64,000 nucleotides of DNA from Flavobacterium praedii (GCF_026810365.1 NZ_CP113948.1:1575001-1639000), one strand, 5' to 3'; positions 43,351 through 53,277 are shown, counted from the first letter of the stretch. Program-made: numbers and translations. Notes: generated by a model from the letters alone, not told the origin.

Positions 43351-44049
43351 TTAACAAATCAACAACAAACGATATTCGCCTTCATTTTCTATGGGGGCTC
43401 TATGAATACAAGGTAGCACTTGTTGTTTGGGATGATCTACCGCTAGGCGCCAAAGATGACCTATTCCTAAATTAACAGGCATAGCATTTGGTTTGGTTTG
43501 ATAATGCAAATCAAAATAATTTTCCTTTAAAAAAATTTCAAATTCCTCCGATGGGCCGTTATGCAATTCATTAAGCTTTTTCCGAATTTCAGGTATTAGA
43601 ATTTTTTGCTCTACATGATCATTTGAAATAATATCACTTGCAGCTCCGTGATACGTACATAAAAAGGTATCTGTAGCGATGGGTGAACGATCTACATGAT
43701 AGGAATACACATCTGTGGAGATGAAATCAAATTCATCATCGCGTTCATAGCATTTAAGTAAATTAAGAGAGGGAGAAGCTCCAAAATCGGTTAATAATTG
43801 TAAATCATTTAAAATAATTTCCCTTGCAATATTCCCCTTTTCTGATAGCTGAAGTGCCACTAGATCTTTAGGATAAACCTCTGTTATATTTTCTTTTAGT
43901 TGCAGTTGACCTACGATTTCTTTAAAATCGCCTTCCAAATTTCTGTACCAGCATAGGGCATTCTTTTCTCCCTTAAAATCCGTTTGTACAAGTTCAGAAA
44001 AAGTGGAGATCATTCCAATTTGACTGTAGTCAGAAAATGTATTGCTCAT
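43351..44049 (-). CDS. DUF1826-like protein
   Basis: The 232-residue protein has no signal peptide or membrane helix. The central and C-terminal parts (DVYSYHVDRSPIATDTFLCTYHGAAS, given in part: SYHVDRSPIATDTFLCTYHG; then GIGHLWRL and CIHRAPIENEGEYRLLL) recall DUF1826 proteins, where His/Cys residues recur and genes are often near zinc-homeostasis genes. No zinc-related gene is adjacent here. A TATTTTTG -7 motif lies upstream on the minus strand at 44086-44093. The assignment is from memory of the family pattern. Confidence 0.5.
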   Translation of the reverse strand: MSNTFSDYSQIGMISTFSELVQTDFKGEKNALCWYRNLEGDFKEIVGQLQLKENITEVYPKDLVALQLSEKGNIAREIILNDLQLLTDFGASPSLNLLKCYERDDEFDFISTDVYSYHVDRSPIATDTFLCTYHGAASDIISNDHVEQKILIPEIRKKLNELHNGPSEEFEIFLKENYFDLHYQTKPNAMPVNLGIGHLWRLAVDHPKQQVLPCIHRAPIENEGEYRLLLIC

Positions 44050-44085
44050 AGTATGTTATCAAGAAACTAGTTACTTCGTGTACTA

Positions 44086-44093
44086 CAAAAATA
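44086..44093 (-). promoter_or_regulatory. -7 promoter element of the DUF1826-like gene
   Basis: On the minus strand TATTTTTG matches TAnnTTTG, 36 bp before the ATG. A TTG lies 21 bp further upstream, slightly longer than the usual spacing. Confidence 0.5.
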
Positions 44094-44594
44094 AGGAATT
44101 GCAAGCAGCCGCAGCAATTATATAACTATATACTTTAGACTGTAATAGGTTTTCAAAATACCAACACTTTCTAAAACCCACTAGCGATGCCCTAATTTTT
44201 TCACACAACGTACACATTACCGAATGGGCACAAGTAAAAATATAAGCTTCAAAAATATTATAATACAAAATAAAATTTGAATTCTAATCACTTTAATAAA
44301 ATATAAAGAGTATGATTTATATTGTAGTTGATATAAAAAAAACGGAACAACAACAAGAAATTAACTACAATTAATGCAAGCAATCTATGTTTCTTGATAA
44401 CTATCCATTTTGTTTGAAATCTATATGCAATCTGAAATTTTGAAACCCTTACATTTTAAACTGCAAAAACATTATAATTAATTATATTCCTATCATCCAA
44501 TCCGAACCAAATTCACAATAAAATTTCAGCAATATAAGTTGGAATTCATATAAAAGTTGGGAAACATTTTAATAATCAAAGAACAATTTTCAAT
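44094..44594. other. Divergent AT-rich region upstream of the pyruvate kinase-like gene
   Basis: No gene is supported. A 13-bp inverted pair, GTTATCAAGAAAC (44055-44067) and GTTTCTTGATAAC (44389-44401), straddles most of the region. It may be coincidental. The DNA is otherwise AT-rich without obvious structure. Confidence 0.35.
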
Positions 44595-44602
44595 TAAATT
44601 TG
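44595..44602 (+). promoter_or_regulatory. -7 promoter element of the pyruvate kinase-like gene
   Basis: TAAATTTG matches TAnnTTTG, 54 bp before the ATG. Confidence 0.5.
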
Positions 44603-44656
44603 TATTCATGAAGGAACGTTAAGGAATTACGGGAAAGTGAATATAAAATATCCAAG

Positions 44657-46198
44657 ATGAAAATTGAAAAATTAACTAAAGAATTAAATGATATACTGCA
44701 ATGTATCATTGAAAATGAGTCAAAAATAGATCAAACCATCTCAGGAATACACGAAAATTATCGATTAAGTGCAAAGAATTTATGTCGTTATTTAATCTTG
44801 CGTAGTTTTGATTTAAGAAAATACCACAACAGTCTTTCTGATTATGGAGTGTCCTCTTTGGGAACATCCGAAGGATATGTATATAGCAATCTTTATAATG
44901 TAATCAAAAATTTAAAATTAATTCAAGGTCTTCCATTTCAAGAAAAATCAAAAATAGAAATCATTGGCTACCAAAGAAGTAAGAAATTAGTAAAGAAAAA
45001 TGCCAATAAATTATTTAATGCCGTAAGGAAAAATCATTTTACGGAAATAATGGTTACGCTCCCGAACGAAGCTGCAGAAGACAAATGTATTATTGAACAA
45101 ATGGTTCAAAGTGGAATGGAAATTGCAAGAATAAATTTGAGTCATGGTGACATTACTATTTGGACAAAAATGGTTCAATTTATTCAAGAAATCAAAAAAG
45201 AATCTAAACAAGAAATTAAAATTTACATGGACTTATCGGGTCCAAAATTAAGAACTGCCTCTATTGAAATACCTAAAAAGAATGGTGCTATAAAAAACAG
45301 TATTCCAATTAGAGTTGGCGAACATATCATCTTGACCAAAAGAGAAACTTTAGGTAAAAAATCAAAATTCGGAAAAAATGATATTCAACTTTCAAAAGCA
45401 GAAATCGGTATATTACTTCCCGAAATAATCGATGATGTTCAAATAAATGACACCGTCCTATTTGATGACGGCATGATAAAATCGATTGCCATTTCAAAAA
45501 CTGAAGACGAAGTAGAACTTCTTATAACCAATTGTTATAAATCAAAATTATCAGCTCAAAAAGGGATAAACTTACCTGACACTAAATTAAATCTCCCTGC
45601 TTTAACCGAAAAAGATATTGAAAACTTACCATTTATTTGCAACAATGCTGATATAGTGGGGTATTCTTTTGTACGAACGGAAAAAGATGTTCACTATTTA
45701 TATGAACAATTAGATCAAAATAACGCAAAGGATTTGGGTGTTGTTTTCAAAATCGAAAATAAAGAAGCCTTTGAAAACCTACCTTTTATACTACTCAAAG
45801 GCATGAAAAGAGACAAAATAGGCGTTATGATAGCAAGAGGTGATTTAGCCGTTGAAATAGGTTTTGAACGAATTTCGGAAGTACAAAATCAAATTCTATG
45901 GCTTTGTGAAGCCGCTCATATTCCAGTAATTTGGGCTACTCAAGTATTAGATAATCTTGCCAAAACAGGAATTCCTACTAGAGCAGAAATAAGTGATGTC
46001 GTTCAAGGATTACAAGCAGAATGCATAATGCTAAACAAAGGACCTTATATAAATGATGCGATCAAAATGCTAAAAAACATTTTGATCCGGATGGAAGCCC
46101 ATTCTTTCAAGAAAAAAAATGCTCTTAGAGCTTTAAACATTGCAAAAAATGCAATAAATCAAATTATTGGCGATAATAGTTCTATTCCAAAAAGTTAA
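44657..46198 (+). CDS. Atypical pyruvate kinase (N-terminal extension, no C-terminal regulatory domain)
   Basis: The 513-residue protein starts with about 125 residues that do not belong to pyruvate kinase. The catalytic barrel follows: SGMEIARINLSHGD, MDLSGPKLRT, KGINLPD, FKIENKEA (catalytic Lys and Glu), IMIARGDLAVEIGF style IGVMIARGDLAVEIGF, WATQVLDNLAKTG and PTRAEISDV. Instead of the usual MLSGETAKG it reads MLNKGPYIND. The roughly 120-residue allosteric C-terminal domain is missing. Key active-site residues are retained, so it may still convert phosphoenolpyruvate and ADP, without standard effectors. This divergent branch is known in scattered bacteria. It stands apart from glycolytic genes. 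Confidence 0.8.
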   Translation: MKIEKLTKELNDILQCIIENESKIDQTISGIHENYRLSAKNLCRYLILRSFDLRKYHNSLSDYGVSSLGTSEGYVYSNLYNVIKNLKLIQGLPFQEKSKIEIIGYQRSKKLVKKNANKLFNAVRKNHFTEIMVTLPNEAAEDKCIIEQMVQSGMEIARINLSHGDITIWTKMVQFIQEIKKESKQEIKIYMDLSGPKLRTASIEIPKKNGAIKNSIPIRVGEHIILTKRETLGKKSKFGKNDIQLSKAEIGILLPEIIDDVQINDTVLFDDGMIKSIAISKTEDEVELLITNCYKSKLSAQKGINLPDTKLNLPALTEKDIENLPFICNNADIVGYSFVRTEKDVHYLYEQLDQNNAKDLGVVFKIENKEAFENLPFILLKGMKRDKIGVMIARGDLAVEIGFERISEVQNQILWLCEAAHIPVIWATQVLDNLAKTGIPTRAEISDVVQGLQAECIMLNKGPYINDAIKMLKNILIRMEAHSFKKKNALRALNIAKNAINQIIGDNSSIPKS

Positions 46199-46266
46199 AA
46201 CCATCCTGATCAATATAAATAATAATTCACTAACTATGCTCATCTTATAGTAGTATTGTATAAAAA

Positions 46267-46827
46267 ATGGAAAACAATCAATTTATTTTCTGCCTCGAAG
46301 CCGTTCCTGATATAGAGAACACTACCAAAACTGCCGTTATCAAAAACCTCGAAAACCTCGTTTTTGAAGAAGGCATCGCCAGTATTTACAAAACTTGTGA
46401 TACTATAGAAGGTTTAGTAGATGGTTTAAATGCCCTACTTTATGACGACCATAACTTCAAAGATTATGAAATAATCTATTTTGTCATGCGTGGCGAAAGA
46501 GATTCTATTTGCTTGAATGACTATTATTATAGTTTTCAAGAATTAGCGGAGCTTTTTGAAGGTAAACTCAAAGGAAAAATACTGCATTTTGCCAATGCCA
46601 AAACTGTAGATTTAAATGAGGAAGAAGCCCAATATTTTTTAGATATTACAGGTGCCGCAGCAGTTTCTGGCTATGGAGTGGCATTCAATATTGTTAGCAG
46701 CAATTCTTTAGACAAAGCATTTTTTAGTTTATGTCAAGAATATGATGATGTTACCGAAATTGTAGAAGAATTACATCAAAAACACCTCGCTCTTTGTAAA
46801 TTATTGGATTTCAGATTGTATTACTAA
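46267..46827 (+). CDS. Conserved hypothetical protein (DUF6642-like)
   Basis: The 186-residue soluble acidic protein has alternating strands and helices (FIFCLEAVPDIENT, YEIIYFVMRGERDSI, GKILHFANAKTVDLNEEEA, ITGAAAVSGYGVAFNI). The pattern, with a VSGYG turn, is like a caspase/CHAT-like or nucleotide-binding sandwich, but no catalytic dyad can be claimed. I recall similar proteins in flavobacteria annotated DUF6642. Its function is unknown. It lies 68 bp after the pyruvate kinase-like gene and 66 bp before the HMA-AraC regulator. Confidence 0.55.
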   Translation: MENNQFIFCLEAVPDIENTTKTAVIKNLENLVFEEGIASIYKTCDTIEGLVDGLNALLYDDHNFKDYEIIYFVMRGERDSICLNDYYYSFQELAELFEGKLKGKILHFANAKTVDLNEEEAQYFLDITGAAAVSGYGVAFNIVSSNSLDKAFFSLCQEYDDVTEIVEELHQKHLALCKLLDFRLYY

Positions 46828-46893
46828 AAAGGAAATCTCAACAGTCAAATCATCCTTTTAAAGTACCTTTATCACTAATAAACGTTTGAAAAT

Positions 46894-47454
46894 ATGATTC
46901 TATATATCAAAAATATGGTTTGCAACCGATGTAAAATGGTAGTCAAATCTGAATTGGAAAAACTTGGCATGGTCACTCAAAGAGTCGAATTGGGCGAAGT
47001 TACGATTGACAAAGATTTAGATCATACCGAAAAAGAACAACTAGACCATGTACTTAAAGAATTAGGCTTTGAATTAATTGATGATAAAAAAAGTAGGTAT
47101 ATTGAAAAAATAAAATCTTTAATTATCGAATTAATCCAAGAGCAAAACAATAATTTAAAAATCACCTTATCCGATTATTTGAGTCAAAAAGTACATCACG
47201 ATTATTTCTATCTTTCGAATCTTTTTTCAGAAATTGAAGGTACCACTATCGAGAAATATTTTATTGCCCAAAAAATTGAAAAAGTCAAAGAATTATTAGC
47301 TTACAAAGAATTGTCTTTGGGAGAAATTGCATTTCAATTGAACTATTCGAGTGTAGCACACCTAAGCAATCAATTTAAAAAAGTAACAGGCCTTGCTCCT
47401 AGCCATTTCAAGAACATACGATTAGGAGGTAGAAAATCTTTGGATGAAGTATAA
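46894..47454 (+). CDS. AraC-family regulator with N-terminal HMA-like metal-binding domain
   Basis: The 186-residue protein fuses two parts. Residues 1-65 look like a heavy-metal-associated fold with a CxxC at C10-C13 (MVCNRCKM). Residues about 70-180 are an AraC DNA-binding domain with two helix-turn-helices; the second reads LSLGEIAFQLNYSSVAHLSN, then KKVTGLAPSHFK. Such fusions occur in Bacteroidota beside copper ATPases. The copA gene follows 125 bp later. A copper-responsive activator of copA and copZ is a reasonable inference. Confidence 0.82.
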   Translation: MILYIKNMVCNRCKMVVKSELEKLGMVTQRVELGEVTIDKDLDHTEKEQLDHVLKELGFELIDDKKSRYIEKIKSLIIELIQEQNNNLKITLSDYLSQKVHHDYFYLSNLFSEIEGTTIEKYFIAQKIEKVKELLAYKELSLGEIAFQLNYSSVAHLSNQFKKVTGLAPSHFKNIRLGGRKSLDEV

Positions 47455-47579
47455 ATGAATAAAAATTCTTTTATTGCCTATTTTTTTTATTACAAAGTAT
47501 TGCAACACTTTTCCAAAAAGCTGTAACTTCTTTGGATAAAAACTCCTGAACTTTGACGTGTAAATCAAATTTATACAAA

Positions 47580-49994
47580 ATGACAACTGATCAAAGAATT
47601 ACATTTCATATTCCATTGGAGAATGTAGAAAGCGAACATTGTGCGCTTATCGTCGATAAAGGTCTAGATAAAATAAAAAGTATCAGTTCCCATAAAGTGG
47701 AACTTAACAATAATAGAGCCATTATTACAGTAACAAAACCCGAAGCGTTGTTTGACGCTGTTGCTGCAATTCGGAGTTTAGGATATGGCGTGACTACCCT
47801 AAAAAAAAACATCCCCGTTCTCGAAATGAGTTGCGCTTCCTGTGCAATTGGGGTAGAAACGGCTATAAAAAATCAACCAGGAATCGTTAGCGCGTCGGTC
47901 AATTTTGCTACAGCTACGGTAGCCATCGAATATTTGCCCAACATTATTACTGTACCCGAAATCAAGAAATCGGTCCAGTTGGCTGGTTATGATTTATTTA
48001 TAGAAGAAGGAAATAAAGAACAAGAATCGCTGGAAGAAATACACGAAAAAAAATTCAGCCAGTTGAAATTGAAAACCCTTTGGGCTGGATTGCTTACAGT
48101 ACCATTGGTAATCATTGGGATGTTTTTTATGGATATTCCGTACGCAAACGAAATCATGTGGGTTTTATCGACTCCAGTAGTCGTTTGGTTTGGTCAAAAC
48201 TTCTACATCAATGCTTGGAAACAAGCCAAACATCGTTCGGCTAATATGGACACATTGGTGGCTTTGGGAACAGGAGTCGCCTATGTTTTTAGTGTATTCA
48301 ATACTGTATTTCCTAATTTTTGGCACGAAAGAGGTTTACATGCCCACGTCTATTTTGAAGCCGCAGCAGTAATCATAACATTCATATTGTTAGGTAAATT
48401 ACTCGAAGAAAAAGCCAAAGGAAATACATCGACAGCGTTAAAAAAACTTATGGGATTACAACCCAAATCGGTTACTGTGATAACCAAAGATAATCAACAA
48501 ATTACAATTGCGATTGATAATGTAAACGAAGGAGACATTATTCTCGTCAAACCAGGAGAACAAATTGCAGTTGATGGCATCGTAACCAAAGGAAACTCTT
48601 ATGTAGATGAAAGTATGCTGAGTGGGGAACCTATTCCGATATTGAAAAAAGAGCATGAAAAAGTATATGCTGGAACGATTAACCAAAAAGGAAGTTTTCA
48701 ATTTTGTGCAGAGAAAGTTGGTTCCGAAACGATGTTGGCTCACATAATTAAAATGGTCCAGGAAGCACAAGGCAGCAAAGCGCCTGTACAAAAACTAGTC
48801 GACAAAATAGCAGGAATTTTTGTTCCTATTGTAATTGGAATTGCAATTATCACATTTGTTACATGGATTATTTTTGGCGGTACAAATGGTTTCTCTCAAG
48901 GATTGATAGCTTTTGCTACTGTTTTGGTGATTGCCTGTCCATGTGCCTTGGGATTGGCAACTCCTACCGCAATTATGGTTGGAATTGGTAAAGCTGCCGA
49001 AAAAGGAATTTTGATTAAAGATGCTGTAAGTTTGGAATTGGCACATAAAGTGAATGCTGTTGTTCTGGACAAAACGGGTACAATTACTGAAGGCAAACCA
49101 ATTGTAACCAATTCACATTGGATAAACGATACAACAGCTCTAAAACAAATCTTAGTCAGTATCGAAAAACAATCCGAACATCCATTGGCGGAAGCCGTAC
49201 TACACCATTTTGATGACAACAATAGTATTGATTTAGAACATTTTGAAAGCATCACTGGAAAAGGAGTTGCTGCAACTGTAATGGGCAAAACGTATTTGGT
49301 AGGAAACAAAAAATTATTGCAGGAAAAAAATATTGAAATTTCAAATGACCTTATTGCAAAAGCAAACGAATGGAGTGGCGAATCAAAAACTGTAATTTGG
49401 TTTTCGGATGATACTCATGCAATTGCAGCAATTGCCATTGCCGATAAAATTAAGGAAACGTCTATAGCTGCTATAAAGCAATTACAAGAGTCTGGAATAG
49501 CCATTTATATGTTGACAGGTGATAATGAAACTACGGCAGCAGCAATGTCTAAAAAAACAGGAATTTCGAACTATAAAGCCGAGGTTTTGCCCGAACAAAA
49601 GGCCGCTTTTGTAAAACAATTACAAAACGAAGGAAAAATTGTAGCAATGGTTGGAGACGGAATTAACGACAGTACCGCTTTGGCGCAAGCTGATGTCAGT
49701 ATTGCAATGGGAAAAGGTAGCGATATTGCAATGGATGTGGCCAAAATGACCATCATTTCATCAGATCTCAATAAAATCCATGAAGCCATTATACTATCCA
49801 AACAAACCGTGGCGACGATTAAACAAAACTTATTTTGGGCATTATTTTATAATGTGATCAGTATACCAATTGCGGCGGGAATTTTATATCCCATCAACGG
49901 ATTTCTGCTGAATCCCATGCTTGCAGGAGCAGCAATGGCGTTGAGCAGTGTAAGTGTGGTGAGCAACAGCCTTAGACTAAAATGGAAAAAATAA
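47580..49994 (+). CDS. copA: Copper-exporting P1B-type ATPase CopA
   Basis: This 804-residue inner-membrane pump has two N-terminal HMA-like domains. The first (about 1-70) has lost its CxxC (SEHCAL), while the second carries C85-x-x-C88 (MSCASCAIG). The membrane metal site is C453-P-C455, phosphorylation occurs at D497 (DKTGTITEG), and the hinge is VGDGINDSTAL. All P1B-1 landmarks point to Cu(I) export. I chose the ATG at 47580; a TTG 27 bp upstream also opens the frame but gives a weak leader. A CopZ-like gene follows 71 bp later. Confidence 0.95.
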   Translation: MTTDQRITFHIPLENVESEHCALIVDKGLDKIKSISSHKVELNNNRAIITVTKPEALFDAVAAIRSLGYGVTTLKKNIPVLEMSCASCAIGVETAIKNQPGIVSASVNFATATVAIEYLPNIITVPEIKKSVQLAGYDLFIEEGNKEQESLEEIHEKKFSQLKLKTLWAGLLTVPLVIIGMFFMDIPYANEIMWVLSTPVVVWFGQNFYINAWKQAKHRSANMDTLVALGTGVAYVFSVFNTVFPNFWHERGLHAHVYFEAAAVIITFILLGKLLEEKAKGNTSTALKKLMGLQPKSVTVITKDNQQITIAIDNVNEGDIILVKPGEQIAVDGIVTKGNSYVDESMLSGEPIPILKKEHEKVYAGTINQKGSFQFCAEKVGSETMLAHIIKMVQEAQGSKAPVQKLVDKIAGIFVPIVIGIAIITFVTWIIFGGTNGFSQGLIAFATVLVIACPCALGLATPTAIMVGIGKAAEKGILIKDAVSLELAHKVNAVVLDKTGTITEGKPIVTNSHWINDTTALKQILVSIEKQSEHPLAEAVLHHFDDNNSIDLEHFESITGKGVAATVMGKTYLVGNKKLLQEKNIEISNDLIAKANEWSGESKTVIWFSDDTHAIAAIAIADKIKETSIAAIKQLQESGIAIYMLTGDNETTAAAMSKKTGISNYKAEVLPEQKAAFVKQLQNEGKIVAMVGDGINDSTALAQADVSIAMGKGSDIAMDVAKMTIISSDLNKIHEAIILSKQTVATIKQNLFWALFYNVISIPIAAGILYPINGFLLNPMLAGAAMALSSVSVVSNSLRLKWKK

Positions 49995-50065
49995 TATAGC
50001 TTAAGGTCAATAGTAATTATACCTGCTAAAACTAAAAAATTAAAATAACGATAAATTAAATAGCA

Positions 50066-50302
50066 ATGAACATTAATCTAAACGAAAAAGAAACCACATT
50101 TCATTTCAAAACAAATATAAAATGTGGCGGTTGCATAGCTACAGTAACACCTTTTTTAAATGCTGCAAAAGGAATTACTAAATGGACAGTAGATACTACA
50201 GCTAGTGACAAAATACTTACTGTAACTTCCAATGGTATTTTGGAAAGTGAAATTATTGATATAGTTCAAAAAGCAGGTTTTAAAATTGAAGTTTTAAACT
50301 AA
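50066..50302 (+). CDS. HMA-domain copper chaperone (CopZ-like)
   Basis: The 78-residue single HMA domain has the metal-binding C20-G-G-C23 (NIKCGGCIATV). The position and size fit a soluble chaperone that passes Cu(I) to CopA. The C-terminal KAGFKIEVL is the usual last strand. Its stop codon overlaps the stop of the convergent ligase gene by 4 bp. Confidence 0.85.
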   Translation: MNINLNEKETTFHFKTNIKCGGCIATVTPFLNAAKGITKWTVDTTASDKILTVTSNGILESEIIDIVQKAGFKIEVLN

Positions 50303-51597
50303 AGAATGTTTTTTCTGTTATCGAAAAAATGAATTGGTTTCCGACTCATTGGATTAAAAATAAGTGGTTTTAGGGCTTCACTTGTTGTAAATTCTATTTT
50401 AGGAGTTACACGCAATTTGGCTCTAAAATGATCTTTTAATTCCTGCATAAAAACAGGTGTTGGATTTTTAACCACAATCTTTATCAGAATTTCATCTGTT
50501 CCCAAATCATTGGTCGAAATTTCGATAATGTAACTTTCAATGTTATCAAAATCGTTCAAAACATCATTCATCGCAGGCGGATACAAAGTTGTTCCTTTGT
50601 ATTTTATCATTTGTTGTTTCCTTCCAATAACGGGTCCCACTCGCATTGTTTTTCGACCACACAAACAAGGTTCGGTATGCAATTGTACAATATCACCTGT
50701 TTTAAAACGGATCAACGGCATGGCTTCTATTCCCAAAGTGGTAAATACTAATTCACCAGATTCACCATTTTTTACTGGATTATTAGCTGCATCCAGTACT
50801 TCAATAATAATCAATTCGGGATGATGATGCCCTCCTACTCCATGTTCACATTCTGTAAAGGCTGTACTCATTTCGGTAGAAGCATAGGTTGAAAACAACT
50901 TGATGTTCCATTTATCCGTAATTTTTTTGGATAACACATTCATGCTGAAATCTTGATTTCGGAGAGGTTCTCCAATACAGATAGCGCCTTTTACACTCGA
51001 ATTATTCAAGTCAATACTGTGATTTTCGGCATATTCGATCATTTTCAATAAAAAGGAAGGAACAGTAATTAAATACGTAGGTTTGTATTTTAAAATAGAA
51101 TCCCACTGCAATTCTGGTATTCCCGCACCAACACGAATCACTCCTACTTTCATTTTTCGAAGACCCAAGAAATAAGCCAATCCTGCCATAAAACGGCGAT
51201 CAATAGTGGTCATTAGTTGCACAACATCACCTTCTTTTATACCCGCACAATCAAATGAAATGGCTTCGTTATAAGCCAATCGATCCAAATCTTTATCGGT
51301 CAATCCAAAAGTAACAGGATCGCCCAAAGTTCCAGATGTAGTGGCATAATCTATAATTTTATTTGCAGAAACACACAAAAAATCATCATTGTGCTTTTGT
51401 AAATCTTCTTTTTTGGTAAGGGGCAAAAGCGATAAATCCTCAAGGGTTTTTATACTGGAAATATCAATATTTTTTTTAGAAAAAAGAGCTTTATAAAAAG
51501 GAGAATTGCTATTGACATAGTTTAATATTTCTACTAATTTTTGTTCCTGAAACGATTTTATTTCGGTTGTAGTGGCTAGTTCTATCTTTGGAATCAT
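50299..51597 (-). CDS. AMP-dependent ligase, phenylacetate-CoA ligase-like (flexirubin-type cluster)
   Basis: The 432-residue adenylate-forming enzyme is of the PaaK branch. The P-loop-like motif is ATTSGTLGDPVTFG, followed by FSTYASTEMSTAF, LVFTTLGIEAMPLIRFKTGD and GRKQQMIKYKGTTLYP. In flexirubin/aryl-polyene clusters such ligases activate an aryl or fatty acid. It overlaps the stop of the upstream C45-type gene by 4 bp, so translation is coupled. It is the last gene of the minus-strand cluster in this window. Confidence 0.82.
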   Translation of the reverse strand: MIPKIELATTTEIKSFQEQKLVEILNYVNSNSPFYKALFSKKNIDISSIKTLEDLSLLPLTKKEDLQKHNDDFLCVSANKIIDYATTSGTLGDPVTFGLTDKDLDRLAYNEAISFDCAGIKEGDVVQLMTTIDRRFMAGLAYFLGLRKMKVGVIRVGAGIPELQWDSILKYKPTYLITVPSFLLKMIEYAENHSIDLNNSSVKGAICIGEPLRNQDFSMNVLSKKITDKWNIKLFSTYASTEMSTAFTECEHGVGGHHHPELIIIEVLDAANNPVKNGESGELVFTTLGIEAMPLIRFKTGDIVQLHTEPCLCGRKTMRVGPVIGRKQQMIKYKGTTLYPPAMNDVLNDFDNIESYIIEISTNDLGTDEILIKIVVKNPTPVFMQELKDHFRAKLRVTPKIEFTTSEALKPLIFNPMSRKPIHFFDNRKNIL

Positions 51598-53258
51598 AAT
51601 CGTTTTGTTTTTATTTTCTTAATATAATGGCTAATCTTTTCTCTTTCAGGAAGTGTGGAAATCTCTTTGGTCAATGTTTTTTCAAATTGTTCTTTAGCCA
51701 AAGTATATTTTTTATTTTGATAAAAGTACAATCCAACTTTATAATAAACAACCCAATAATCAGGATTTAACGATTGATAATAGTTGATATAATCAGGAGA
51801 TAATTCTTTTTTGTTTTCTAAAAAAAAGTCCATTTTTTTATCTTCTACCCGAAATTGTTCATAGTTTTTGTATTCGACTGTTTCTAAAAAAGGATCAGCA
51901 GCAATATTTTTAAATTCATCTTCTATGGAAACTAAGTTGCCATTTGCATTGCTGTTTTTAAAAATAGCAGACAAATCATAACAGACAAATTCACCCAATT
52001 GATAAGGACTAGACGAAACCCAAACTAATTGTTTTGCAGGCTGAAAGACAATTCCATGATGAGCTAATAAATGATTTAAAGCCTTATCATTCCCGTAGCC
52101 CAAAGGTATATTATTTAGTCCCTCTTTGTTTCGTAATATATCCACTGCAATTTGAGGAGTAATTTTTGAACTTTGATCCAATAACTGGTTCATTCGATCA
52201 AAACGATATTGGGAATGACTGTTTTTAATTTGTTTTTTATTACGTTCATTCCCTTTTAAAGCATCACTTTGAAAATGATTGGTACTTACCAACTGAGTAC
52301 CATTGGACACTTCAAAAACTCCCAAATTATCAGGTGTAATTTCAATTAAAACGGCCCTATTATCCTTGGCACTTCCCACCATAATTGATTCTGAAACAAA
52401 TACTTTTTTCTTTTTTGCAATTGCAATTGCTTCATCAATGGTTTTTGCATATTGCACTATTTCTCGAGTCAAAATAGAGATTGGAGTTTTGGCAATCAAT
52501 GGAATTTTTGACTTACCCGCATTTATGGTTACTGTCAAACCTTCGACATTCATACCAGAGCAGACTCCTATCATTCCAGGCCAAGTTAGCATCATAAAAG
52601 GGTAGCCGTCTTTTGGATTGACAAATGCCACTATTTTATCTTTTGCGAAAGCATCACCAACATAAAAATCAAAATTTCGTCCAAGAATTAAATTTCCATC
52701 TTCGGTTTTATCACCCCAAGCAGCAAATGATGAACAACCTACTAAAGCTAAGTCCTGAACAGCATGACCAATATCATGAGCACCATGCAAATACAAATCT
52801 CTTAAAAAACTTGGAGCAATATAGTTTAAATCCTGAGGTGAATATTGTGAAAGCCCATAAATTTCGGCTTGAAATTCATTTTCTACATTTAAGAATAACT
52901 TCCGATTGTACCAATTTAAAAAGTCAACCATTACACGCTTTTTAAAATTGGAAGGAACCAAATCATTTACTTTTTCAAAGAAAACATACTCTTGTTTTTT
53001 TAATAAAGAATCCGTCAAACTGCCAATAGCCAAACCACGCTCCAGAGGATCTCCTTCAACGTAGAGTTCCCACAATTTTTGTTTGTTTTTAAGTAAAAAA
53101 TTATGACCTGTATAAAAAGCAGTATTGGACTTTTTTTCAACAATGGGGATGGTGCTGTTGTAATTTGCGATATTAGGTTGGTGTCGCATCGATTTTGAAG
53201 TGCCACAAGAAGCAACCATAAAAAAGAGAAATACAATATAACAAAGATGTTTTTTCAT
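51594..53258 (-). CDS. C45-type acyltransferase/peptidase lipoprotein
   Basis: This 554-residue protein starts with a lipoprotein signal (FLFFMVASCGTSKS). The Ntn-hydrolase core resembles C45/acyl-CoA:6-APA acyltransferases: the candidate nucleophile C175 lies in VGCSSFAAWGD and is followed by GNLILGRNFDFYVG and GLTVTINAGKSKIP. The C-terminal region (about 480-550) contains a TPR-like repeat (PDYWVVYYKVGLYFYQNKKY). In this type of pigment cluster it could join the aryl polyene acid to the dialkylresorcinol, by family logic. Self-processing would cut before C175. It overlaps the ligase gene by 4 bp. Confidence 0.78.
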   Translation of the reverse strand: MKKHLCYIVFLFFMVASCGTSKSMRHQPNIANYNSTIPIVEKKSNTAFYTGHNFLLKNKQKLWELYVEGDPLERGLAIGSLTDSLLKKQEYVFFEKVNDLVPSNFKKRVMVDFLNWYNRKLFLNVENEFQAEIYGLSQYSPQDLNYIAPSFLRDLYLHGAHDIGHAVQDLALVGCSSFAAWGDKTEDGNLILGRNFDFYVGDAFAKDKIVAFVNPKDGYPFMMLTWPGMIGVCSGMNVEGLTVTINAGKSKIPLIAKTPISILTREIVQYAKTIDEAIAIAKKKKVFVSESIMVGSAKDNRAVLIEITPDNLGVFEVSNGTQLVSTNHFQSDALKGNERNKKQIKNSHSQYRFDRMNQLLDQSSKITPQIAVDILRNKEGLNNIPLGYGNDKALNHLLAHHGIVFQPAKQLVWVSSSPYQLGEFVCYDLSAIFKNSNANGNLVSIEDEFKNIAADPFLETVEYKNYEQFRVEDKKMDFFLENKKELSPDYINYYQSLNPDYWVVYYKVGLYFYQNKKYTLAKEQFEKTLTKEISTLPEREKISHYIKKIKTKRL

Positions 53259-53277
53259 GCACTTTAAACTAATGTCA

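Noticed and set aside
44055..44401. 13-bp inverted pair flanking the DUF1826-like/pyruvate kinase divergent region as a transposon border
   Set aside because: One arm lies in the promoter region, no transposase or target duplication is present, and a 13-bp match over 350 bp of AT-rich DNA can be chance.
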